DNA of 5,907 nucleotides from Bacteroidota bacterium. GTDB lineage: Bacteria; Bacteroidota; Bacteroidia; Flavobacteriales; Weeksellaceae. Location of the stretch: contig JAEZWE010000044.1 of the NCBI GenBank assembly GCA_023420435.1, forward strand, positions 1 through 5,907, read 5' to 3'. The notes under the pieces were generated by a model. The model was not told the origin of the DNA. It made no database searches and saw only the letters and a program-made list of their open reading frames with translations. Positions 1 through 5,845 of this stretch are shown piece by piece (position 1 is the first letter of the stretch; each line of letters starts with the position of its first letter). Made by a program: the position numbers and the translations under genes.

Positions 1-479
1 TAATTGGATTGCGTTCGCAAATGTTAACCGCAACAGCAGGAGAAGCCATTATGGCGCACCGTTTTACGGAATACAAACCTTTCAAAGGTTCAATTCCGGG
101 AAGAAATAATGGGGTTTTAATTTCCAAAACACAAGGTCCGGCTACAGAATATTCCATCAATAAATTACAGGATAGAGGTACGTTTTTCGTTGATCCAGGC
201 GAAGAAATTTATGCTGGAATGATCGTTGGTGAACAAAACAAACCCGGAGATTTGGTGGTAAATATTGTAGAAGCAAAACAATTGAACAACATGCGTGCTG
301 CAGGAAAAGATAAAGATACCGGTGTTGCTCCAAAGAAATTATTCTCTTTGGAAGAATGTATGGAATACATCCAAGCTGATGAAGCCATCGAAGTAACGCC
401 AAATTTCATTCGTATGCGTAAAAAAATTCTCTCGGAAGAAGAAAGAAAACGTGCGGAAAGAATGGCAAAAGCAGAATAA
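1..479 (+). CDS. typA: TypA/BipA translational GTPase, C-terminal part (5' end outside window)
   Basis: This is the last 158 residues of TypA (BipA), a ribosome-binding GTPase of the EF-G/LepA superfamily needed for ribosome assembly and growth under cold or other stress. The reading frame is open back to the window edge (first whole codon at base 3), so the gene starts upstream and the TTG at 9 is not a start. The visible part begins with the highly conserved IGLRSQMLTATAGEAIMAHR stretch, then GVLISKTQGPATEYSINKLQ, DRGTFFVDPGEEIYAGMIVG, NNMRAAGKDKD and EECMEYIQADEAIEVTP, all hallmarks of the TypA-specific C-terminal domain that contacts the ribosome. It ends in the usual basic/acidic tail (EEERKRAERMAKAE). 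Full TypA proteins are about 600 residues, so roughly three quarters, including the GTPase domain, is missing only because of the window edge. The end is intact and followed by its own terminator. Confidence 0.96.
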   Translation, partial: IGLRSQMLTATAGEAIMAHRFTEYKPFKGSIPGRNNGVLISKTQGPATEYSINKLQDRGTFFVDPGEEIYAGMIVGEQNKPGDLVVNIVEAKQLNNMRAAGKDKDTGVAPKKLFSLEECMEYIQADEAIEVTPNFIRMRKKILSEEERKRAERMAKAE

Positions 480-499
480 TTTTTTTTTAAATTAAATAT

Positions 500-533
500 A
501 AAAAGAGAAGATTTAAAACTTCTCTTTTTTTTT
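500..533 (+). terminator. Intrinsic terminator of typA
   Basis: A perfect 11-base-pair stem (500-510 pairing with 519-529) encloses an 8-base loop, and the T run continues to 533. It lies 20 bases after the typA stop codon. The stem is AT-rich with a GAGAAG/CTTCTC core, and the flanking A and T runs mean it could also work weakly in reverse. It separates typA from the lipoprotein gene, which should therefore have its own promoter. Confidence 0.85.
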
Positions 534-575
534 ATAAATTTTTCTTAAAAACAAAAATTACAAAACATTTTCCTC

Positions 576-583
576 TATTTTTG
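576..583 (+). promoter_or_regulatory. Candidate Bacteroidota -7 box for the GHL10 lipoprotein gene
   Basis: TATTTTTG fits the Bacteroidota -7 consensus TAnnTTTG exactly. No TTG/TTTG -33 element is visible at the usual distance (about 17-23 bases upstream), so this is half a promoter. The box ends only five bases before the ATG at 589, so if it is used the transcript would begin at or next to the start codon, giving a leaderless or nearly leaderless message. The match could be chance in AT-rich DNA. Confidence 0.4.
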
Positions 584-588
584 CTTTC

Positions 589-2154
589 ATGAACAAAAAG
601 AATATTCCGCTTCTAACATATATTATTTTATTTCTTGGGTTTTTAAATTCTTGCTCAGCGCAAAAAAACACGGAACACAATACAGCAAAAACAACCATTA
701 ATAAAGTCGTTCCAAAATCTGAAAATAAAATTCTTAAAAAAAGTAATTTAGTTCTCCCAGAAATCAACCGGGAATTCCGTGCAGCGTGGATTGCAACGGT
801 AGCTAATATTAACTGGCCAACAAAAAACTCGTTATCAACACAACAACAAAAACAGGAAGCCATCAAAATTTTAGATTTGTTGGAAAGTTTGAATTTTAAT
901 GCGGTTGTTTTTCAGGCAAGACCTTCTTCAGATGCTTTCTATAAAAGTGATTTGGAACCTTGGTCTTATTTTTTAACAGGACAAACAGGAAAAGCGCCAT
1001 CAGATTTTTATGATCCTTTAGAATTTTGGATTTCAGAATCTCATAAAAGAGGAATGGAACTTCACGTTTGGCTGAATCCTTATCGTGCGCATCATACCAC
1101 AGGCGGAAAAGTAACGCCTGAAAGTATGGCTTCTAAAATGTCGGATAAAACCTATCGTTTAAGAAACGGAATGTATTGGATGGATCCTTCCGATGAAAAA
1201 GTTCAAAATCATGTTTCTTCGGTCATTAAAGATATTGTAAAAAGATATGATGTTGATGCCATACATATTGATGATTATTTTTATCCTTATCAAGAATATC
1301 ATGGTGGAAAAGATTTCCCAGATACCAAAACTTGGACGGTTTATCAAAATTCTGGAGGAACTCTTTCAAAAGCAGATTGGCGAAGAGCGAATGTGAATAA
1401 ATTCATTAAAAGAATTCACGAAGAAATAAAATCTGAAAAATCCTATGTAAAATTCGGAATTTCTCCTTTTGGAATTTGGAAACCGGGATTTCCTTCGGAT
1501 ATTACAGGAACTTCACAGTACGATGAACTTTTTGCCGATGCAAAACTTTGGTTAAATGAAGGGTGGTGCGATTATTTTGCGCCGCAGTTGTATTGGAAAG
1601 ATGGTGGTGCGCAAAGTTTTACGTCACTTCTCAAATGGTGGAAACAGGAAACTCCAAAAAACGTCCATCTTTGGCCGGGATTAAATACGGTAGGAATTAA
1701 AAATGTTCAGGATAAAGCACAGGAAATTTCAAATCAAATCCATATTTCAAGAACCGTTTTAGGAAAAGAAGCAGGAGAAATTCATTACAGTGTGGACGGA
1801 ATTGCTAAAAACCTTTCCATGCAAAATTCTTTGAAAAACTTGTATAAAGAGAAAGCTTTAGTTCCTGCAAGTTCGTGGTTAAAAAAAGAAGAAGTCTTAA
1901 AACCCGAACTCACGGCAATAAAAAAAGGAAATAATGTAGAAATCAATTGGTTATCCCGAAATCCACGACAGGTAAGAAATTTTGTGTTATTTGCTAAATA
2001 TGGAAACCAATGGAAAACGGAAATTTTTAACGAAAATGAAAACTCAAAATCATTATCATTTTCTTCAAATGGATCTGCACTAACCGATTTAGCGTTGAAA
2101 GCTGTAGATCGTTTAGGAAATGAAAGCGATTTTGTTTCGGTAGAAGTAAAATGA
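589..2154 (+). CDS. GHL10/DUF187 glycosidase-like lipoprotein (YddW/DigH family)
   Basis: A 521-residue exported protein of the glycosyl-hydrolase-like 10 family (DUF187). E. coli YddW (DigH) of this family cuts peptidoglycan glycan strands stripped of stem peptides; that substrate is only inferred here. Residues 1-22 form a lipoprotein signal (KK, hydrophobic core, then LNSC with Cys22 as lipidation site). No acidic export signal follows the Cys, which suggests a periplasm-facing lipoprotein. A low-complexity linker runs to about residue 58. The barrel domain spans about 60-370 with REFRAAWIATVANINWP (R64-P77), FQARP (108-112), HVWLNPYR (159-166), DAIHIDDYFYPY (223-234) and DYFAPQLYW (328-336). 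The acidic D223/D228/D229 cluster is a likely part of the active site. Residues about 438-521 look like a fibronectin-III-type beta domain ending in AVDRLGNES. Length is normal for Bacteroidota members. The ATG at 589 is chosen because it gives a complete signal peptide. It lies 52 bases before a secreted SnoaL-like gene. Confidence 0.9.
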   Translation: MNKKNIPLLTYIILFLGFLNSCSAQKNTEHNTAKTTINKVVPKSENKILKKSNLVLPEINREFRAAWIATVANINWPTKNSLSTQQQKQEAIKILDLLESLNFNAVVFQARPSSDAFYKSDLEPWSYFLTGQTGKAPSDFYDPLEFWISESHKRGMELHVWLNPYRAHHTTGGKVTPESMASKMSDKTYRLRNGMYWMDPSDEKVQNHVSSVIKDIVKRYDVDAIHIDDYFYPYQEYHGGKDFPDTKTWTVYQNSGGTLSKADWRRANVNKFIKRIHEEIKSEKSYVKFGISPFGIWKPGFPSDITGTSQYDELFADAKLWLNEGWCDYFAPQLYWKDGGAQSFTSLLKWWKQETPKNVHLWPGLNTVGIKNVQDKAQEISNQIHISRTVLGKEAGEIHYSVDGIAKNLSMQNSLKNLYKEKALVPASSWLKKEEVLKPELTAIKKGNNVEINWLSRNPRQVRNFVLFAKYGNQWKTEIFNENENSKSLSFSSNGSALTDLALKAVDRLGNESDFVSVEVK

Positions 2155-2161
2155 TTTTAAT

Positions 2162-2194
2162 TTTGAAAGAAAAAATACATTACCTTTAATTTTC
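2162..2194 (+). promoter_or_regulatory. Weak candidate promoter before the SnoaL-like gene
   Basis: TTTG at 2162-2165 followed after 21 bases by TAATTTTC (2187-2194) resembles the Bacteroidota TTTG / TAnnTTTG pair, with the last base of the -7 box off consensus. A second near match, TACCTTTA, lies at 2181-2188. The region is so AT-rich that near matches are expected by chance, and read-through from the upstream gene is an equally good explanation for expression. Confidence 0.25.
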
Positions 2195-2206
2195 TAATTT
2201 TTTTAA

Positions 2207-2719
2207 ATGAAAGTAATTTCTCTTTATTTCACTCTATTTTTTTCAGTGTTCATTTTTTCCCAAAGCAAAGGATTTTATGAAAACGTTCAGAAAAAACACG
2301 TTAACACTTTACTCGATAATTTAAACGAATACGCAGCAAAAGCCGATTTCAAAAATTATTTCGATTTGTATGCAGAAGAATCCATTTTTATTGGAACGGA
2401 TGCTACCGAAACTTGGGACAAAAAAGCATTTATGGATTATGCAAAACCACATTTCGACAAAGGAAAAGCTTGGAATTTCAAATCCTTAAAAAGAAATATC
2501 TATTTTTCTAAAGACGGAAAATACGCTTGGTTTGACGAGTTATTGGACACCCAAATGAAAATCTGTAGAGGGAGCGGCGTTTTGGAAAAAATCGGTGAAA
2601 AATGGAAAATAAAACAATATGTTCTTTCCATGACCATTCCAAACGACAATGTGGATGAAGTCATCAAAGTAAAATCACCTTTGGAAGATAAAATAATTAA
2701 TCAGTTGAAGGAAGAATGA
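2207..2719 (+). CDS. Secreted NTF2/SnoaL-like domain protein
   Basis: A 170-residue protein with an N-terminal signal peptide (MKVISLYFTLFFSVFIFSQ, cleavage probably after Gln19) and one cone-shaped NTF2-like domain of the SnoaL_3/DUF4440 kind. Visible family marks are a helical start (VNTLLDNLNEYAAKADFKNY), FIGTDATETW (residues 61-70), the AFMDYAKPHF helix, YAWFDELLD (106-114), RGSGVLEK (121-128) and WKIKQYVLSMTIPND (up to about 147), which is the canonical order of this fold. The short C-terminal tail (residues 148-170) is charged. NTF2-like domains bind small ligands or are small enzymes or immunity partners; nothing in the sequence identifies the ligand. It starts 52 bases after the glycosidase-like lipoprotein on the same strand with no terminator between, so co-transcription is plausible. 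No terminator is evident after it. Confidence 0.85.
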   Translation: MKVISLYFTLFFSVFIFSQSKGFYENVQKKHVNTLLDNLNEYAAKADFKNYFDLYAEESIFIGTDATETWDKKAFMDYAKPHFDKGKAWNFKSLKRNIYFSKDGKYAWFDELLDTQMKICRGSGVLEKIGEKWKIKQYVLSMTIPNDNVDEVIKVKSPLEDKIINQLKEE

Positions 2720-2943
2720 CCTAGAAGTTTTTTGTGTTAAGAAATTTGAAATTATTTTCGTGAAGAAATTTCCACTGTTTGAGTACGTTACTAAATAAAT
2801 TAATAAACAGAACTAAATTTCGTGCGAGTTTGGAAATTTTAGAAAATTATTTAAAATTTTAGCAAAAAAATTCAGTCTTGAACTTTTGGTTCTTTTGTTT
2901 CAAGACAAAAGAACGAATTTTAAAAAGAAAATTAAAATAAACT
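2720..2943. other. AT-rich spacer before the MFS gene, with worn repeat-like sequence
   Basis: This 224-base stretch has no credible gene and no clear terminator. It contains two copies of AAATTTTAG 20 bases apart (2834-2842 and 2854-2862) and the overlapping inverted repeats at 2875-2914. The segment around 2772-2914 reads like the degenerate intergenic filler I remember from Chryseobacterium-type genomes, but I cannot confirm its copy number from one window. I see no good TTTG / TAnnTTTG promoter pair here for the transporter. Confidence 0.5.
2875..2914. repeat. Two overlapping inverted repeats upstream of the MFS gene
   Basis: Hairpin A pairs GTCTTGAA (2875-2882) with TTCAAGAC (2899-2906) across a 16-base loop. 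Hairpin B pairs GTTCTTTTGT (2889-2898) with ACAAAAGAAC (2905-2914) across the 6-base loop TTCAAG. The two share bases 2905-2906, and the loop of B is most of the right arm of A, so they cannot both form. B is much the stronger. No T run follows, so it is not a normal terminator. The unit ends 29 bases before the transporter's ATG. It could be a mobile intergenic repeat, a protein-binding palindrome or a leader switch. Confidence 0.6.
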
Positions 2944-4353
2944 ATGATATCAAAACAAGAAAATACAATCTTCACTAAAAGAAAGAAACCTAATCTTTCT
3001 CTCGCTCAAATCATCAATATGAGTATGGGATTTCTCGGAATTCAAATGGCATTCGGTTTACAAAACGGAAATGCCAGTAGAATTCTTGCCAATTTAGGCG
3101 CAGATGTTCATGAATTATCTTGGTTTTGGTTGGTGGCGCCATTTACAGGATTGATTGTTCAACCCATTATTGGACATTTTGGGGATAATACTTGGAGTCC
3201 GCTTGGAAGAAGAAAACCTTATTTTTTAATTGGTGCTGTTTTGTGTGCAATTGGTTTGGTTTTGCTTCCCAATGCTGCTTCTGTAACTCATTTAATTGCA
3301 GCGAATGTTCTTTTGTTAGCGGTAATTTTTTTAGCAATGATGGATGCTTCAATAAATGTTGCGATGGAACCTTTTCGAGCTTTGGTTGGCGATATGTTGC
3401 CGAAACATCAGGGAACTTTAGGTTTTTCTGTTCAAACAATTTTAATAGGAATTGGTGCAGTTCTCGGATCTTATATGCCAGATTGGTTAACAAAATTAGG
3501 TATCAACAGTGTTGCTGCAGAAGGTTTTGTGGCTGACAATGTAATTTATTCATTTTATGTTGGTGCTGCTGTTTTGATTTTGTCAATTCTGTACACCATC
3601 GTAACGACAAAAGAATATTCTCCGCAGGAATTTGCAGAATTTTCGGACGGAAAAGAAGTGGTGGAGGAACATTCTAAATTCTCTGATATTTTCAAAGATT
3701 TTGCAAAAATTCCAGATCAGATGAAGAAATTGGGATTGGTTCAGTTTTTCTCATGGTTTGCTTTGTTTACAATGTGGGTTTTTACAACCAATGCTTTGGC
3801 AACGCATCACTTCGGACTTTCGCCAGAAGACACGCATTCTGCAGGATTCAATGAAGCAGGAAATTTAACCGGAAAATTATTTGGACAATACAATTTATGG
3901 GCAATTCCGTTTGCTTTTTTATTAACACCGATTGCATCAAAAATTGGTAAAAAACAAACCCATGCTTTGGCTTTAGTTTGTGGTGGAATAGGATTAATTC
4001 TTATGAATTTCGTTTCCAAAGATATGTTGTGGATTTCCATGATCGGTTTAGGTTTTGCTTGGGCAAGTATTTTAGCGATGCCTTATGCAATGTTAATAGA
4101 CAGTATTCCGTCCAGAAAAATGGGAATTTACATGGGAATTTTTAATTTCTTTATTGTAATTCCTCAAATTATCAACGGAATTTTCGGTGGTCCAATTGTT
4201 TCTAATTTATTTGGAAAAATGGCAATGGGTTATGTAGTTGTTGGCGGAATTTGCATGATTGTCGCAGCGATTTTCACCCTGATTTTGGTGAAATCAGATT
4301 CAGGAGAAAACCCAAAAGAACTCGAAAAAGAAATTGAACAAATTCATTTCTAA
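2944..4353 (+). CDS. MFS sugar transporter, SLC45-like (putative sugar:cation symporter)
   Basis: A 469-residue inner-membrane permease of the major facilitator superfamily with about 12 predicted helices in two six-helix halves. The N-terminal half carries QIINMSMGFLGIQMAFGLQN in helix 1 and the loop 2-3 signature G77-HFGD81-(6 residues)-G88-RRKP92, the form of the MFS D...GRRxP motif seen in SLC45/sucrose-type and GPH-like sugar symporters. MDASINVAMEPFRALVGDML after helix 4 is also typical of that group. A charged central loop (about 221-265, KEYSPQEFAEFSDGKEVVEE) separates the halves. The C-terminal half includes SWFALFTMWVFTTNALATHH and a GKKQTHAL loop. In flavobacteria related transporters often sit in maltose or maltodextrin operons; here no sugar-metabolism gene is adjacent, so the substrate is open. 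The ATG at 2944 leaves a 16-residue polar N-terminus before helix 1. No strong ribosome binding site is visible, as usual in Bacteroidota. It ends before a clear terminator. Confidence 0.9.
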   Translation: MISKQENTIFTKRKKPNLSLAQIINMSMGFLGIQMAFGLQNGNASRILANLGADVHELSWFWLVAPFTGLIVQPIIGHFGDNTWSPLGRRKPYFLIGAVLCAIGLVLLPNAASVTHLIAANVLLLAVIFLAMMDASINVAMEPFRALVGDMLPKHQGTLGFSVQTILIGIGAVLGSYMPDWLTKLGINSVAAEGFVADNVIYSFYVGAAVLILSILYTIVTTKEYSPQEFAEFSDGKEVVEEHSKFSDIFKDFAKIPDQMKKLGLVQFFSWFALFTMWVFTTNALATHHFGLSPEDTHSAGFNEAGNLTGKLFGQYNLWAIPFAFLLTPIASKIGKKQTHALALVCGGIGLILMNFVSKDMLWISMIGLGFAWASILAMPYAMLIDSIPSRKMGIYMGIFNFFIVIPQIINGIFGGPIVSNLFGKMAMGYVVVGGICMIVAAIFTLILVKSDSGENPKELEKEIEQIHF

Positions 4354-4382
4354 ATTTCTAAAACTGAAGTTTAATAATGATT

Positions 4383-4411
4383 GGAGCGGGCTTTATCCCG
4401 CTTTCTTTTTT
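4383..4411 (+). terminator. Intrinsic terminator of the MFS gene
   Basis: AGCGGG (4385-4390) pairs with CCCGCT (4397-4402) around the loop CTTTAT. Two flanking G-T wobble pairs can extend the stem, and a T-rich run (TTTCTTTTTT) follows to 4411. It lies about 30 bases past the transporter stop and is the most GC-rich spot in the local intergenic DNA. It is a convincing rho-independent terminator for the + strand. Confidence 0.85.
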
Positions 4412-4741
4412 AAGTTCAGTTATGGCTTTAGCCAAAATTAAAAATTATAAAAATATACCTCTGGTGCATTATGTTTAATTTCACTTGGAAATACTCAAGA
4501 ATTTAATATTCAATTTTTTATATTTTAGGTCGTGAAATTTTCATGAACTTCGTTCGCAGACTTCTTCTGTGTTAAAACTGAAAATCTTCGATTTTCTTGC
4601 GCCATAAACTATTATTTAATAAAATTAAAATTGCGTCTTTTCGCTAAATATTGAAAATAACAATTTGTAATTTACTACAAGTAAATTATTTAAAAATCAA
4701 TATAAATCGGAACAATTTTGAATGGTGAAAACACCTAATTT
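4412..4741. other. Gene-free spacer with small hairpins and possible decayed repeats
   Basis: No gene of credible length lies in this stretch between two converging genes. It holds a small hairpin TGGCTTTAGCCA (4423-4434), a perfect 7-base-pair hairpin GAAAATC-TTC-GATTTTC (4580-4596), and TTGCGTCTTTTCGCT (4631-4645), which resembles a degraded form of the TTTGCGTCTTTGCG phrase common between bacterial genes. From 4571 a 27-codon open stretch with no ATG (VKTENLRFSCAINYYLIKLK and onward) stops at 4652-4654. A 10-codon ATG frame at 4543 stops at once. I read these as repeat remnants, not genes. The flanks are very AT-rich. Confidence 0.5.
4580..4596. repeat. Perfect short palindrome with three-base loop
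   Basis: GAAAATC (4580-4586) and GATTTTC (4590-4596) are exact inverse complements around TTC. No T run follows, so it is not a terminator. It lies inside the repeat-like spacer, and similar phrases are remembered from Chryseobacterium-type intergenic DNA. Function unknown. Confidence 0.45.
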
Positions 4742-4777
4742 TAAAAACAGAAAAGGTTTTCAATCTCTTGAAAACCT
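4742..4777 (-). terminator. Intrinsic terminator of the DUF808 gene
   Basis: AGGTTTTCAA (4754-4763) and TTGAAAACCT (4768-4777) form a perfect 10-base-pair stem with a 4-base loop. Read on the - strand, the stem is followed by a T-rich tail (TTTCTGTTTTTA, from 4753 down to 4742). It starts 21 bases after the stop codon of the - strand gene. The + strand side has a weaker T-rich flank, so it could act as a backup in both directions. Confidence 0.8.
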
Positions 4778-4798
4778 ATAATTTATTTTTCTAAAATT

Positions 4799-5701
4799 TT
4801 ATTTTTTTATTGCTGCAAAAGCTTTTTTTCCCAACATAAAAATCGGAACTGCCACCAATCCACCGATAATTCCCAACAAAGCTTCTCTTGCCATTGGATA
4901 AACATCAGGTAGAAAATGATGATGAAACCAATCGATATTATGGGCAAAAATTCCACCGGCAACCAATATTAAAGCAATGGTTCCAATAACAGCCAAACCT
5001 TTAATAACAATAGGTAGCGCTTTTACCAATATTTCTCCCAAAGAATTCATAAATCCCTTTTCACCCGATTTTCGGATTAATTTATAACCCGCATCATCCA
5101 TTCTTACAATTAAAGCTACAATTCCATAAACACCAACAGTAGCAATAATAGAAACAATGGAAACCGTAACAATTTCAACTAAAAGCGGATTGAACTGAGA
5201 TTTTAATACTTCAAAACCTTCTTTAGCAGAAGCCAATGCAATAATGACAATTTCCAGAGATAAAATAAAATCGGTGGTAATAGCAGATTGAACTTTCGAT
5301 TTTTCAGAATCTTCCGTATTTTCAGGTTGTACCGCTTCTTCAATAACTTCGTCACCTTTTTTTTCACGGTGAAACAAAAATTCAATAATTTTTTCAACGC
5401 CTTCGTAGGCAAGGTAAAGTCCACCAATAATCAAAATAAAAGTAATAGCAGGTTCGTACAGCCACTGAAGCAGGAAAACCGCAGGAACAATAATCAGTTT
5501 GTTGATGAAAGAACCTTTCATGATTTTCATGAGAACGGGAATTTCACGGGATTCTAAAAATCCGGTTGCTTTCTCCGCATTTACCGCGAGGTCGTCTCCT
5601 AAAATTCCTGCTGTTTTTTTAGTGGCTAATTTTGCAGTTACCGCCACATCGTCCATTAATGCCGCAATATCATCCAAAATTGCAAAAAAACCTGAAGCCA
5701 T
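4799..5701 (-). CDS. DUF808 (YedI-type) inner-membrane protein
   Basis: A 300-residue multi-pass membrane protein of the DUF808 family, whose best-known member is E. coli YedI; function is unknown. Family signatures are the N-terminal MASGFFAILDDIAALMDDVA, then TAKLATKKTAGILGDDLAVN (22-41), the REIPVLMKIMKGSFINK segment (52-68), and GGLYLAYEGVEKI after the second membrane helix. An acidic, charged linker of about 30 residues (HREKKGDEVIEEAVQPENTE and onward) precedes TTDFILSLEIVIIALA. Further hydrophobic helices follow, with HNIDWFHHHFLPD near the end, and the C-terminus is basic (GKKAFAAIKK). The frame extends 13 codons further to a TTG at 5740, but the ATG at 5701 matches the family N-terminus and a candidate -7 box lies inside the extension, so 5701 is preferred. 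It is transcribed toward the MFS gene and ends before its own terminator. Confidence 0.9.
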   Translation of the reverse strand: MASGFFAILDDIAALMDDVAVTAKLATKKTAGILGDDLAVNAEKATGFLESREIPVLMKIMKGSFINKLIIVPAVFLLQWLYEPAITFILIIGGLYLAYEGVEKIIEFLFHREKKGDEVIEEAVQPENTEDSEKSKVQSAITTDFILSLEIVIIALASAKEGFEVLKSQFNPLLVEIVTVSIVSIIATVGVYGIVALIVRMDDAGYKLIRKSGEKGFMNSLGEILVKALPIVIKGLAVIGTIALILVAGGIFAHNIDWFHHHFLPDVYPMAREALLGIIGGLVAVPIFMLGKKAFAAIKK

Positions 5702-5721
5702 AATTTCTAAATTTTGAACCG

Positions 5722-5729
5722 CAAAAATA
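5722..5729 (-). promoter_or_regulatory. Candidate -7 box for the DUF808 gene
   Basis: On the - strand this reads TATTTTTG, an exact TAnnTTTG match, placed 20 bases before the ATG at 5701, so the transcript would carry a leader of about 15 bases. No TTG -33 element is found at the normal spacing. Its location inside the TTG-initiated extension supports 5701 as the true start. Confidence 0.45.
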
Positions 5730-5793
5730 AGTTTTTTCAATCATAATTCCGTTTTTGATGGATGATATTTTTTTTAAATCCTTGCAGATAAAG

Positions 5794-5825
5794 TTTGAGT
5801 TTAAGTTTAATTTTTCATATTTTTG
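5794..5825 (+). promoter_or_regulatory. Bacteroidota-type promoter for the gene at 5846
   Basis: TTTG (5794-5797), a 20-base spacer, then TATTTTTG (5818-5825) match both elements of the Bacteroidota sigma-A consensus (TTTG / TAnnTTTG) at normal spacing. Transcription would begin near 5830, giving a leader of about 15 bases before the ATG at 5846. It is the best promoter in the window and the only one with both boxes. Confidence 0.65.
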
Positions 5826-5845
5826 CATTTCAAATTTTTTGAAAA

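Noticed and set aside
9..11. TTG at 9 as the start of a 156-residue protein
   Set aside because: The frame continues upstream with conserved TypA residues (Ile-Gly before it), so this is an internal codon of a gene cut by the window edge.
558..866. A 102-codon - strand frame overlapping the promoter and signal-peptide region of the lipoprotein
   Set aside because: It is antisense to a clearly coding lipoprotein start, and its hydrophobic and Cys-rich composition is not recognisable as a protein family.
2741..2772. GAAATTT ... AAATTTC inverted repeat as a terminator for the SnoaL-like gene
   Set aside because: Only AT-rich pairs dominate the stem, the loop is 18 bases, and no T run follows, so it would be too weak to terminate.
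3192..3536. A 114-codon + strand frame rich in Cys, Phe and Asn inside the transporter gene
   Set aside because: It lies wholly within the well-supported MFS gene in another frame, and its composition is the typical shadow of AT-rich membrane-protein codons.
4543..4654. Small ORFs in the spacer (10-codon ATG frame at 4543; 27-codon open stretch from 4571)
   Set aside because: One stops after ten codons and the other has no start codon or ribosome-binding context; both fit repeat remnants better than a small protein.
5288..5557. An 89-codon + strand frame opposite the DUF808 gene with Phe/Arg repeats (FRIFRIFRLYRFF)
   Set aside because: The repetitive look comes from reading the antisense of the charged Glu/Lys-rich linker; no promoter or start signal supports it.
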